64,000 nt of DNA from Thermohalobacter berrensis (GTDB taxonomy: Bacteria > Bacillota > Clostridia > Tissierellales > Thermohalobacteraceae): positions 1 to 64,000 of the forward strand of contig NZ_MCIB01000005.1 in the NCBI RefSeq assembly GCF_003609645.1. The letters are read 5' to 3'. The notes under the pieces were generated by a model. It did not search any database. It saw only the letters and a list, made by a program, of their open reading frames with translations, and had not been told where the DNA came from. Numbering within the stretch: position 1 is the stretch's first letter; every line of letters begins with the position of its first letter. This document shows, piece after piece, positions 35,078-45,809 of this stretch. Both the position numbers and the translations under genes were made by a program.

Positions 35078-36493
35078 ATGAAAAATATTACTAAAAAGCT
35101 AAGTATCATGTTATTAATTACTCTTCTTATAGCATCAACACCTTTTACCACAGTATACAGTGAAGACAACACAACCGCTAATGAACCAGAATTCATAAAT
35201 AAAAATTTAGATTATATTGAAACAATGATACAAATAATTAAATCTACTTATGCAGGTGAAGTAACGGAAGAGGAATTAATAGAGGGTGCTGTCAATGGTA
35301 TGTTCGATACCCTTGATGAATACAGTGACTACTATACACCTGAAGAGTTCGACCAATTACAGGAAAGCACATCTGGAACATATGTAGGAATAGGAGTACA
35401 TATAACACAGAGGGACGGATATTTAACTATAATAGTCCCATTTGAAGGATCACCTGGTGAGAGGGCAGGCTTAAAACCAGGAGACAAAATTGTTACAGTT
35501 GATGGACAAGATATAACAGGAATGTCAACAAAAAAGGCAGCTAGTTTAATAAAGGGTGAGGCAGGAACAAAGGTGACATTAGGTATTTTAAGGGAAGGAA
35601 ATGCAGAAATACTATACATTGATGTAGTTCGAGAGGTTATAAAAGTAAATCCTATTAAATATGAAGTTTTAGAAGATAATATAGGATATATAAGAATAAG
35701 CCAATTTAATGAAAATACCCTTGAGAATATTACAAAAACATTAGAAGAATTTGATAAAGAAGACATTGAAAGATTGATAGTCGATTTAAGAAATAATCCT
35801 GGTGGATACCTAAATGAAGTAGTTGAGGTTTTAAGGTATTTTGTTCCTGAAGGGCCTATTGTTCATGTAAAGGAGCCAGGAGGGAAAATTCAAACAATAA
35901 AGTCAAACTTAAAAGGGCCAAAATATAAGATAGTTGTTTTAGTTAATGAAGGTAGTGCAAGTGCATCAGAGATATTTGCAGGTGCTATTAAAGATACAGG
36001 TGTAGGTAAAGTTGTAGGAACTGCAACATATGGTAAAGGTACTGTTCAAAGAATTTATCCTCTAGTTGATGGTGGAGCTATTAAAATGACAATAGCAGAA
36101 TATTTTACTCCAAACATGAACAAGGTAAATGGTAAGGGAATTCAACCTGATGTTGTTATTGAGAACAATCCTGTAACTACTATAGATATACCAGAATTAA
36201 AGTACTTAAATAAGGAAAGGAAACTATCAATTCAAACTGTTGGATTAGATGTACTAGCAGCAGAAAAGGCATTAGATCTATTAGGCTATAACTTAGAAAA
36301 AGTTGACGGAGTTTTTGATAAAGAAACATATAATATAGTAAAGAAATTCCAAGCTGATAAAGGGCTATATTCATATGGTGTATTAGATTTTACAACACAA
36401 GATGCTTTAATCAACTCCTTATATGAATACGAACAAGCTAAAGATGTTGATGAGCAACTCCAAAAGGCAATAGAAGTTGTAAAAAGCTTATAG
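35078..36493 (+). CDS. ctpA: Carboxyl-terminal processing protease, S41 family
   Basis: Secreted or membrane-anchored serine protease (471 residues): signal anchor (about 9-28), PDZ domain (about 95-175, YVGIGVHITQRDG and GLKPGDKIVTVDG) and the S41 core with the catalytic Ser in NEGSASASEIFAGA and Lys in TYGKGTVQ. A C-terminal peptidoglycan-binding-like domain (about 390-460) follows, as in clostridial CtpA/CtpB. Relatives process secreted proteins and, in spore formers, take part in sporulation signalling. AAAGGAG precedes the ATG; the upstream repeat array stops just before it. Confidence 0.92.
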   Translation: MKNITKKLSIMLLITLLIASTPFTTVYSEDNTTANEPEFINKNLDYIETMIQIIKSTYAGEVTEEELIEGAVNGMFDTLDEYSDYYTPEEFDQLQESTSGTYVGIGVHITQRDGYLTIIVPFEGSPGERAGLKPGDKIVTVDGQDITGMSTKKAASLIKGEAGTKVTLGILREGNAEILYIDVVREVIKVNPIKYEVLEDNIGYIRISQFNENTLENITKTLEEFDKEDIERLIVDLRNNPGGYLNEVVEVLRYFVPEGPIVHVKEPGGKIQTIKSNLKGPKYKIVVLVNEGSASASEIFAGAIKDTGVGKVVGTATYGKGTVQRIYPLVDGGAIKMTIAEYFTPNMNKVNGKGIQPDVVIENNPVTTIDIPELKYLNKERKLSIQTVGLDVLAAEKALDLLGYNLEKVDGVFDKETYNIVKKFQADKGLYSYGVLDFTTQDALINSLYEYEQAKDVDEQLQKAIEVVKSL

Positions 36494-36839
36494 CTAATAG
36501 TCGATAGTCAATAGTTTTTAGATAATATTAAGGAGGTATTTTTTAGGTGCTTCCTGAAAAATACCTTACACAAAACACGATACACGAAACACGGCTTTAT
36601 TTACTAATGACTAATAGCTAGTGACTAGCGACTACCAAATAATTAGCGCAGACTTTAGTCTGTGCTAATTATTTGGTAAAAATAGTATACTACTCTACAA
36701 ATATTGACATACTTCTATTATTAAGATACAATACTATAGTTATGGAAAATGAAACGGCTTTTTACCACATTTAACTAACGACTAATAGCTAATGACTAGC
36801 GACTAACAACTAATGACTATTAAAAAGGAGGTATCCTAA
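36494..36839. repeat. Intergenic repeats and palindrome between ctpA and pyrG
   Basis: Contains ACTAATAGCTAGTGACTAGCGACTA-type tandem stretches (two blocks, quoted in part as GTGACTAGCGACTA), an AAACACGATACACGAAACACG stretch (seen also near 58640), and an extended palindrome at 36635-36676 centred on GCGCAGACTTTAGTCTG. A sigma-A-like promoter for pyrG follows. No gene seen. Confidence 0.75.
36704..36732 (+). promoter_or_regulatory. Sigma-A-like promoter for pyrG
   Basis: TTGACA (36704-36709), 17-nt spacer, TACAAT (36727-36732), about 110 nt upstream of the pyrG start. I see no run of G at the start site of the type used for CTP-sensing reiterative transcription in Bacillus pyrG. Confidence 0.65.
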
Positions 36840-38444
<1,605 letters not shown>

Positions 38445-38505
38445 TAAAATTTAATTGTAAAAGAAGGAATTTTAATTTTTTTAGAGAATAATATATTATA
38501 TGTGT

Positions 38506-38539
38506 AAAAAAGGACACTAATTAGTGTCCTTTTAATTTT
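38506..38539 (+). terminator. Terminator after pyrG
   Basis: AAAAAGGACACTAA/TTAGTGTCCTTTT hairpin with a T-rich tail. Confidence 0.9.
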
Positions 38540-38580
38540 CCTTGTACATAACAGGTAAGGGGTTAAACGAATATCCGTTG

Positions 38581-38604
38581 TTGACGGACGCCTGCGTCCA
38601 TCAA
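38581..38604. repeat. TTGACGGACG palindrome
   Basis: TTGACGGACGCC/GCGTCCATCAA, related to the GAGGGACGCCC/GTCCCTC palindromes at 32213 and 43135. It is followed by a GACTAGCGACTAA-type stretch to about 38660. Confidence 0.65.
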
Positions 38605-38802
38605 CCAGCGACTAACAACTAATGACTAGCGACTAACGACTAAAGACTGATGACTAATCAAATTGTAATTAACTTGTAATACAAATGTAATGGTAATTAC
38701 TATTAATATCCTATATAATTAGTATTAAGAACAGCAAAATAAAACCTTTATTACAAGTTATTATTCAATGTTACAGTTATGTTACAAAACATTTTACCTC
38801 AT

Positions 38803-38831
38803 TGACTTAAGTATTTCTGCAATGCTATAAT
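38803..38831 (+). promoter_or_regulatory. Strong sigma-A-type promoter of the S-layer gene
   Basis: TTGACT (38803-38808), 17-nt spacer, TATAAT (38826-38831). It leaves a leader of about 145 nt before the ATG at 38983. Confidence 0.8.
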
Positions 38832-38843
38832 TAGGTTTAGAAT

Positions 38844-38916
38844 GCAGGTTTTGTCATCAAAACCTGCTTCTATAAATTCTTAGTTAGGCTGGTTTCGAAG
38901 AAGTTACAGCCTGACT
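38844..38916 (+). promoter_or_regulatory. Structured 5' leader of the S-layer mRNA (two hairpins)
   Basis: Hairpin 1, GCAGGTTTTG/CAAAACCTGC (38844-38867), lies almost at the predicted 5' end. Hairpin 2, GTTAGGCTG/CAGCCTGAC (about 38883-38916), follows. Neither has a T run, so they look like mRNA-stabilising stems rather than terminators. Abundant S-layer transcripts often have long stable leaders. Confidence 0.6.
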
Positions 38917-38982
38917 ACATATTTAACTTCTTCATAAAATTATAAGTAAAAATAAAATTAACAAAAAAGGAGGACATTGATA

Positions 38983-41547
38983 ATGAGAAAGGTATTATCA
39001 GTATTACTAGTACTTTCACTAGTATTTGGAAGCTTTAGTTTCGCATTTGCTGCATCAGACATTGAAGGTCACAAGTATGAAGATGCAGTTAAGAGACTAA
39101 ACGCTTTAGGACTAGTGCAAGGTGATGACAGAGGATTTGCTCCAGACGATACAATTACAAGAGCAGAATTCGCAACACTTGTAGTAAGAGCACTAGGATA
39201 TGAAGAGGTAGCAGAAGTATCAAAAGGTGCTACAAACTTTACAGATGTACCAGCAACTCACTGGGCATCAGGTTATATTAACATTGCTAGCAGTATGGGG
39301 TTAATAAATGGATATGGAGATGGCCAATTTGGACCAGAGGACCAAATCACTTATGAGCAAGCTATAACACTAATGGTAAGAGCATTAGGATATAAGCAAG
39401 ATGCTCTAGATAAAGGTGGATATCCAGTAGGATATATGTTAGTAGCTAAAGATTTAGATATAACTGATGGAATTGATGATGGTGTAGTAGGAGTTCCAGC
39501 TACAAGAGGTATAGTATTTAAGTTAATGGATAACTCATTAACTGTAGACATGATGGTTAAAGAAGGAACTGGTGAAGACGCTACTTGGAAAGTAGAAGAA
39601 GGAAAAACTATATTAGGTGAACTTGGAAATGAAAAAGTAACAGCAAGAGTAGTAGATTTCAATGCTGATGACAATGAAATAACTCTTGAAGGTGAAAAAG
39701 ATGCTTTCATAGTTCCAGAAGGATTTGACTATGAAGCTAACTTTGGATTAGAATTAACTGTATGGGCTAATGGAGATAATGAAGTTCAATTATATGAAGT
39801 TGAAGATGAGCCATTATTTGACGCTGTAGAAATAGATGGAGAAGATGTAGAACTAGTTGCTGCAGAAGAAACTTATGAAGTTGCTGACGATGCTTTAATC
39901 TACGTTAATGGTGAAGAAAAAGATGCACCTGAAGCTGTAGATTATGCAAAAGTAGTATTAAATGATGATGATGAAGTTGTATTCTTTGACGGATATAACT
40001 GGGATGATACTATGGTAGTAGAAGATGTTGATGATGATGTAGTTTATAGCTACAATGATGATGAATTAGATCTTGAAGATTATACTTTAGTTAAAGATGG
40101 AAAAACTGTAGCAGGCGACGAATTAGAAGAAGGAGACATCTTATTCTTTAATGAAGATGCAGAATATGTTGTGGTTTACAATGAAAGTGAAGAAGGAGAA
40201 CTTGAAAGAGTATATACTAACTCATTCAAGTTTGAAGGAGAAGTTTATGACAATTCAAATACAAATTATGATGTAAAATATTTAGATGGTGATGAGCTAG
40301 GTAAAGTAGATGAAGAAGTTCTTGATGCAATGAAAGATGAAGGAGAAGTTGAAATATTCTTCGATTTTGCAGGAAATGCAGTACTAGTAGTTGGTGACCA
40401 AGGCGAAGCAGATACTAGTTCATTCTATGGAGTAGTAAACTATTTTAATGATTACACTGATGATAAATATGACGAAGATTATTATGTATTAGAAGTTTTA
40501 AATGAAGAAGGCGACTTAGTAGAGTATGATTTACTAGCAGATGACTTCACAAATCTTGATAGTTATACTACTGGAGATACTTCTAACTTAATAGAGAAAG
40601 TAGTAAAAGTAACGGTAGATGAAGACGGAGATGTTACAGAAGTTGATGTATTAGCTGATGACGGAACTATTTCAGGTGATGGAATAGAAATAGATGCTGT
40701 TTATGCAGATGGATTTAGACTGAAAGATGATACTATTGTATTCTGGTCTGAAGGAGAAACTAATGTAGAAGATTATGCAGTTATGACTTGGGAAGAAGCT
40801 GCAGATGAATTTAGTAAAGTATTAGCTGCAGACGTATATGCAGAAAACGGTAGAGCAAAAGTATTATTTGTTAGTGATTCAGATGCAGATACTGAAGACA
40901 CTGACTACACTGGTTTAGTAACTAATGTAAGAGAATTAAAATCTGGAGACGTTTGGGAAGTAACTATTGAGATAAATGGAGAAGAATTAGAATATCTAAC
41001 TGATGAAGATGAAGTGACTTCTGTAGGTGACATTGAAGATACAATAGTAACTATTACTGTAGGAAATAAATCAGGTGAAATAAAGAATATAGATGAATCA
41101 CCGAGATCAGCTTCAATAGAAATTGCTGAGTTAAGTACTGCAGATGATACTATAACAGCTACAGTGACAGATGATGTATACGAATTAGTTGATAATACAG
41201 TAATCTATGATAAAACAGATGAATTTGCTGAGCTTTCATTAAGAGACTTAGAAGAAGGAGATATTGTATCTGTATACTTCGTTAACGATGATACTGACAG
41301 ATTCGTTAACTATGTAGTAAGAACTGATTTAGCTCCAGAAACTCCAGAAGATGGAGATACTGTAGACGGAAAAACTTTAGAAGCTATTTATGAAGCAACT
41401 AACACATTAAAAATAGATGGAGAATTATATGAATATGCTGGAGATGTTTCTGAACTTTCAGGTCTTGTAGATTCAGAAATTACATTTAAAACTCAAGAAG
41501 TAAACGGAAAAGTTTACGCATATGATATAGAAGAAGTAACTGAGTAA
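38983..41547 (+). CDS. Likely major S-layer protein with SLH domains
   Basis: 854 residues from ATG 38983 (an in-frame TTG at 38977 is too close to the GGAGGA ribosome site). Signal peptide MRKVLSVLLVLSLVFGSFSF-AFA, then SLH segments (about 22-80, 85-140 and a weaker third to 180). A long, very acidic, threonine-poor region of repeated beta modules follows (EKVTARVVDFNADDNEITLEG, VDENGDVTEV-like patterns). The strong promoter, structured leader, regular codon choice and strong terminator suggest very high expression. Assigning it as the major S-layer subunit is inference. Confidence 0.85.
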   Translation: MRKVLSVLLVLSLVFGSFSFAFAASDIEGHKYEDAVKRLNALGLVQGDDRGFAPDDTITRAEFATLVVRALGYEEVAEVSKGATNFTDVPATHWASGYINIASSMGLINGYGDGQFGPEDQITYEQAITLMVRALGYKQDALDKGGYPVGYMLVAKDLDITDGIDDGVVGVPATRGIVFKLMDNSLTVDMMVKEGTGEDATWKVEEGKTILGELGNEKVTARVVDFNADDNEITLEGEKDAFIVPEGFDYEANFGLELTVWANGDNEVQLYEVEDEPLFDAVEIDGEDVELVAAEETYEVADDALIYVNGEEKDAPEAVDYAKVVLNDDDEVVFFDGYNWDDTMVVEDVDDDVVYSYNDDELDLEDYTLVKDGKTVAGDELEEGDILFFNEDAEYVVVYNESEEGELERVYTNSFKFEGEVYDNSNTNYDVKYLDGDELGKVDEEVLDAMKDEGEVEIFFDFAGNAVLVVGDQGEADTSSFYGVVNYFNDYTDDKYDEDYYVLEVLNEEGDLVEYDLLADDFTNLDSYTTGDTSNLIEKVVKVTVDEDGDVTEVDVLADDGTISGDGIEIDAVYADGFRLKDDTIVFWSEGETNVEDYAVMTWEEAADEFSKVLAADVYAENGRAKVLFVSDSDADTEDTDYTGLVTNVRELKSGDVWEVTIEINGEELEYLTDEDEVTSVGDIEDTIVTITVGNKSGEIKNIDESPRSASIEIAELSTADDTITATVTDDVYELVDNTVIYDKTDEFAELSLRDLEEGDIVSVYFVNDDTDRFVNYVVRTDLAPETPEDGDTVDGKTLEAIYEATNTLKIDGELYEYAGDVSELSGLVDSEITFKTQEVNGKVYAYDIEEVTE

Positions 41548-41554
41548 AAGTGAG

Positions 41555-41587
41555 AAGCGGTGTGGTTTTAACCACGCCGCTTTTTTT
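41555..41587 (+). terminator. Strong terminator after the S-layer gene
   Basis: AAGCGGTGTGGTT/AACCACGCCGCTT stem followed by seven T. Confidence 0.92.
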
Positions 41588-41649
41588 AGTTTAACCAACT
41601 ACAAGTTTACTTTATATATTAAAAGTTTTTTACAATTAATAAAACCTTA

Positions 41650-41703
41650 TTGACATTATATGGGGATTACTATAACATTATATTATACCGACCAGTCAGT
41701 CAA
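41650..41703 (+). promoter_or_regulatory. Promoter region with TetR-like operator
   Basis: TTGACA at 41650-41655 with a poor -10 (TAACAT or TATAAC), followed by ACCGACCAGTCAGTC at 41687-41701, which resembles operators of TetR-family repressors. No tetR gene is visible nearby, so the regulator would act from elsewhere. Confidence 0.4.
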
Positions 41704-41722
41704 CCCCCAAGGAGGTATTATT

Positions 41723-42928
41723 ATGAAGAGAATATTTTCTTTTTTACTTATCTGTACAATGGTCTTATCACTAGTAGCTTCAGGTTATGCTATAGATAAT
41801 AGCAGTGAACAGACTACTGAAACTGAAAAAGAAACAACTGTAAATCAGGAGGAAAAGTCTTTACAAGTAAGACAATTTACTTTAGAGGAAGCTATAAATC
41901 ATGCTTTAGAGCATAATAGAGATTTAAGAATATCAGATATAAGTATAAAAAAAGCAGAAGTTTCATATGATGATGCTATTAGAGTTGTTAAAGATTACAA
42001 TAAAAATAAAGATGAATTAGATAAATATCCTATACCAGCCGAAATGTTAGTTGATAGAAAACTTTTAGAATTAGGCGTTATTGAACGTTCATTGGAATTG
42101 AGTGTAAACTTAGCAAAGTGGAATAAACAGATAAGAGAAAATGAAATAAAGTATAATGTTCAAAAGGCGTATTATGATCTTTTACTTGCTAGAAAGGGTA
42201 TGGAAATAGCTAAGGAAAGCTTAGCCCTTGCTAAAGACCAGTATAACAAAGGTAAAACTATGTATGAACTGGGTACTATATCTAGTCAACAGTTATTAGA
42301 AATGGAATTAGCGGTATCACAGGCCCAATCAGGATACGATGCTTCAAAAATGGGTTATGAGATGCAGAAAATGAATTTTAATAATACACTAGGATTACCA
42401 TTAGACCAAGATGTAGAGTTAATTGATGATATTAAGTATAAAGAGTATGAAGCTATTGATTTAGAAAAATCAATAGAAGATGCGTTTAAAAATAATGCAG
42501 GGTTAAAGGTAGCTAAGGAAAACTATGAGCTTGCAAAACTAACACTAGAAGCTATAAAAGCAAGGTATCCAGAAATCACATACAAGTATAGAGAGCAGCA
42601 AATAAAAGTAGAAGAGGCTGCAAAAAATCTAGAAAATACTAAGGCTATGATTGAAATGGGAGTAAGAAGTGCTTACCTACAGCTTATTACTGCAGAGAAG
42701 CAGATAAAGACATATGAAAAGGCTGTTGAGAAGGCTGAGAGAGCCTTAGAATTGGCTCAGATAAGCTTTGAGTTAGGGCAGAGTACATCTACAGAGGTTA
42801 CACAGGCTAGGATAGCTCTAATGGATGCTAAAAAGAAATTAACAGAGCAAATCCATGCATACAACATGGCATTATTAGACTTTAAATATAGTACAGGGTT
42901 AGGAAAAACGGAAATACCAACATATTAA
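41723..42928 (+). CDS. TolC-like secreted coiled-coil protein
   Basis: 401 residues from ATG 41723, which follows AAGGAGG; the longer frame from 41660 overlaps the promoter. Signal peptide (1-22), then long alpha-helical heptad-rich stretches with the OEP/TolC pattern (FTLEEAINHALEHNRDL near the N-terminus; VQKAYYDLLLARKGMEIAKES; VRSAYLQLITAEKQIKTYEKAVEKAERALELAQ; ending GLGKTEIPTY). TolC proteins form outer-membrane tunnels, yet this organism otherwise looks monoderm, so the protein may span the wall or S-layer space or be a helical scaffold. Monocistronic. Confidence 0.75.
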   Translation: MKRIFSFLLICTMVLSLVASGYAIDNSSEQTTETEKETTVNQEEKSLQVRQFTLEEAINHALEHNRDLRISDISIKKAEVSYDDAIRVVKDYNKNKDELDKYPIPAEMLVDRKLLELGVIERSLELSVNLAKWNKQIRENEIKYNVQKAYYDLLLARKGMEIAKESLALAKDQYNKGKTMYELGTISSQQLLEMELAVSQAQSGYDASKMGYEMQKMNFNNTLGLPLDQDVELIDDIKYKEYEAIDLEKSIEDAFKNNAGLKVAKENYELAKLTLEAIKARYPEITYKYREQQIKVEEAAKNLENTKAMIEMGVRSAYLQLITAEKQIKTYEKAVEKAERALELAQISFELGQSTSTEVTQARIALMDAKKKLTEQIHAYNMALLDFKYSTGLGKTEIPTY

Positions 42929-44100
42929 TTTATTTAATTGACAATTTATGAAAGGCCAAATTATTTGCTTTTCATAATGTTAAATTTTAAATTGTGAATG
43001 TTGAATTAAAGGAAGTTAATGGGAACGATGAACCGGGTTTAGTGTTCCTTATAAATAATTAAAGTAGTGCAGACTTTAGTCTGCGCTTTAATGTTGAGAG
43101 CTAGCAACTGATAGTTAATCCACCCGTTAATGATATCGAGGGACGCCCACGTCCCTCGATTAGTATTACCTAAAACTAAAGGCTAAGAATTTTTTTGCTA
43201 AGAACCATGAACTAATAACCAACAACTGAGAACTAAGCACTAGGAACTGTATTTCCAACCGTTGCTGATGGATTCATAATCCATCAGCTTTTTTAATATA
43301 ATAAATGATAAAACTATATATCAGCTAAAAAACATTAAGCACAAAGGGCGAAAACTTGCCACAACTAAACATTAAATTATTGTTAAAAAACTAATAATAA
43401 ATGGAAACGGTGAATACAACTTACAATTAACAATTTACAATGGACAATAAATCAAATGCGAAAGACTTCGCATTTGATAATGTTAATTTTTAAATTATGA
43501 ATGTTGAATTAGGTTGAGGGATTACGAATCCCTCAACAACGACAAGCAGAAAGACCCAGTCATGACAGCTGCAATGATAGACAGACTTACTCATAAATCT
43601 TATATAGTAAATATGAATGGTAACTCTTATCGAATGAAAGAAACAAAAAGATGGCTTAAAAATCAGCAATAATATTTTCCTATACTAGGGGAAGTTTCAA
43701 TTAAATTTTGGGGGATTTTTCACTTGACAAATACAGTAACGGTCATCGTAGGCTGACGTCCTAGATTAAGTAACGGACATCAGAGCATATCTTCACTGGT
43801 CAAGTAACGGACCTCAACGCATAACTTCTCAGGTTTAAGTAACGGACAGCAAAGGCTAGACATCATTGGCATAGTAACGGACCACAAAGCCTTACCTCTC
43901 ACGCTAACCACCCAATGTAAAAAAATATAAAATAAAGTATTAAAAATCTGCATAAATATAAGAAAAGCATATTAAATATAAAACGATTTTAAATAATTTT
44001 AAAAGTTTAAAACAATGTAAAAAACAAAAAAGATGACACATTCGACTAATTTCTATTATAAAGTATAAATTATTTATATAAAGATTGTTAAAATAGTATC
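42929..44100 (+). repeat. 1.2-kb intergenic mosaic of palindromes plus a five-unit GTAACGG array (array D)
   Basis: Contains a GAACCGGGTT palindrome (43022-43048), a GTGCAGACTTTAGTCTGCGC palindrome (43060-43091), a CGAGGGACGCCC/GTCCCTCG palindrome (43135-43160), hairpin-module remnants (43170-43255), a GCTGATGG/CCATCAGC palindrome (43264-43288), a CAAATGCGAA/TTCGCATTTG hairpin (about 43454-43478), a GTTGAGGG/CCCTCAAC palindrome (43513-43537), the istB remnant, then array units at 43736, 43770, 43804, 43839 and 43874. The remainder to 44100 is AT-rich and featureless. Confidence 0.8.
43541..43672 (+). pseudogene. Remnant of an IS21-family istB ATPase (C-terminal end)
   Basis: About 40 codons in one frame to a TAA at 43670: DPVMTAAMIDRLTHK, then YIVNMNGNSYRMKETKRWL. 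This closely resembles the C-terminus of IstB, the ATP-binding helper of IS21 transposition. There is no upstream remainder; the fragment starts right at a GTTGAGGG palindrome, and no istA or terminal repeat is seen. A decayed insertion sequence. Confidence 0.75.
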
Positions 44101-44121
44101 ATATTTTCGGAAAAGTTATAC

Positions 44122-44150
44122 TTGAAAAAAAATTCAGAAAATTATATAAT
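44122..44150 (+). promoter_or_regulatory. Sigma-A-like promoter of NSS transporter 1
   Basis: TTGAAA (44122-44127), 17-nt spacer, TATAAT (44145-44150), 59 nt before the start codon. The paralogous transporter at 56796 has the same boxes and spacing at 56667-56695. Confidence 0.75.
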
Positions 44151-44208
44151 ATATTTAAATTAATTTTTTTTAACATTTTAACTTTCTAACAATGGAGGGA
44201 GGACTAAT

Positions 44209-45786
44209 ATGTCAAATCAAAGAGAAAATTGGGGGTCTAAGATAGGTCTTATCCTGGCTATGGCAGGTAATGCTATCGGTCTAGGTAACTTCTGGAGATT
44301 CCCGTATCAGGCTGCGTCAAATGGTGGCGGGGCTTTCATGATTCCTTACTTTGCTGCTCTTATTATGATTGGTATTCCTATTATGTTAGTTGAATGGAAT
44401 CTTGGACGTTATGGTGGTAAGTATGGTCATGGTACTATAGGTCCTATGGTATACTTACAAGCTAGAGAAGGTGTCAGTCCAAGAAAAGCTGCTATCATAG
44501 GGGCGTTAGCAGGATCATTTGCTTTTGCAGTAACATTACTTGTTAACTCTTATTACAATCAAATTATAGGTTGGACTTTAGGTTACAGTTTCTTATCACT
44601 TACTGGTGGATACATGGATGAAGCTAAGTCTACTGGTGAAGTATTTGTAGGCTATATTCAAAGTCCAAAGGTATTTATATTCTGGATAATAGCATTAGCA
44701 GGTTTAGGTATTGCTGTAATGCGTGGGGTACAAAAAGGTATCGAGTCTTGGGCAAAATTAATGATGCCAGTACTATACGTATTCGGTATTATACTAGCTA
44801 TAAGAGCGATAACTTTAGGAAGTCCTGTAAATCCAGATTGGTCATCATTTAAAGGATTAAACTACATCTGGAATCCAGACTTTACTAAACTAAACTGGAC
44901 ATCAGCATTAGCAGCTGCAGGACAAATATTCTTTACATTATCAATCGGTATGGGTATTATATGTAACTATGCTTCATACCTAAAACCAGATGATGACGTT
45001 GTAGTTTCATCATTTGCAACTATTTCATTAAACGAATTTGCTGAAATCATACTTGGTGGTACTGCAGTTATACCTATTGCATATGCATTCTTAGGACCTG
45101 AAGGTGTTGGAGCAGGTGTTGGTTTATCATTCATCGCCCTTCCAAACGTATTTAGAGCGATGCCAGCAGGTCAAATATTTGGTGCATTATGGTTCTTACT
45201 ATTATTCTTTGCAGGATTTACTTCTGCAATAGCAATGTATAACTACTTAGTTGCTTTAATGGAAGAAGACTTAGGAGTTCACAGAAAGAAAGCAGCATGG
45301 GTTATATTCTTTGCATATATAATAGTTGGATTACCAGTTGCACTTGAGCCAATATTAACTAAGACTGCTGACCTAGTGTATCTAACAGAGGTAGATAACT
45401 GGGTAGGTGTATATCTACTAATAGTTCTTGGATTCATTGAAGCTGCAACAGCAGGATGGCTAATGGGAGATAGAGCATTAGAAGAGCTAAATAGAGGTGG
45501 ATACTGGAAGATACCATCATGGTTCTTTAACCTATTTGTAAAAGGTATAACACCAATAAGTATAGCTATCCTATTAATATTCTCAACAAAGGATTATATT
45601 GATGCAGGATACTTTAAGTTAATTCCTTCATTTGTTGCTGAAAGTCCTCAATTAGTACCTTGGGTTCAAGGTGCAAGGGTAGTAATCTTTGCTGTACTAA
45701 TTGGAGGTTTCTTACAAGCATACAAATCAATTAAAGATAAATACGGTGAAGAGCTTGAACAAGACAAGGTATTAATTCGTCAATAA
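44209..45786 (+). CDS. Sodium-dependent amino-acid transporter, NSS/SNF family (paralog 1)
   Basis: 525-residue integral membrane symporter of the LeuT-fold neurotransmitter:sodium symporter family. The hallmark N-terminal helix WGSKIGLILAMAGNAIGLGNFWRFPY carries the sodium-site unwound region (quoted in part as NAIGLGNFWRFPY), and further helices follow to about residue 510. Substrate is unknown; amino acids are the usual cargo. A 38-residue MetS-like protein gene follows by 23 nt, as in MetPS-type transporters. A close paralog with the same partner lies at 56796. GGAGGGAGG precedes the ATG. Confidence 0.93.
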   Translation: MSNQRENWGSKIGLILAMAGNAIGLGNFWRFPYQAASNGGGAFMIPYFAALIMIGIPIMLVEWNLGRYGGKYGHGTIGPMVYLQAREGVSPRKAAIIGALAGSFAFAVTLLVNSYYNQIIGWTLGYSFLSLTGGYMDEAKSTGEVFVGYIQSPKVFIFWIIALAGLGIAVMRGVQKGIESWAKLMMPVLYVFGIILAIRAITLGSPVNPDWSSFKGLNYIWNPDFTKLNWTSALAAAGQIFFTLSIGMGIICNYASYLKPDDDVVVSSFATISLNEFAEIILGGTAVIPIAYAFLGPEGVGAGVGLSFIALPNVFRAMPAGQIFGALWFLLLFFAGFTSAIAMYNYLVALMEEDLGVHRKKAAWVIFFAYIIVGLPVALEPILTKTADLVYLTEVDNWVGVYLLIVLGFIEAATAGWLMGDRALEELNRGGYWKIPSWFFNLFVKGITPISIAILLIFSTKDYIDAGYFKLIPSFVAESPQLVPWVQGARVVIFAVLIGGFLQAYKSIKDKYGEELEQDKVLIRQ

Positions 45787-45809
45787 GCTCCTTAAGGAGG
45801 GATAATGGT

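Noticed and set aside
35255-35270. GTAACGG inside ctpA as an array unit
   Set aside because: Single chance occurrence within codons for Val-Thr-Glu, without the rest of the unit; a similar chance hit occurs in the S-layer gene near 40611.
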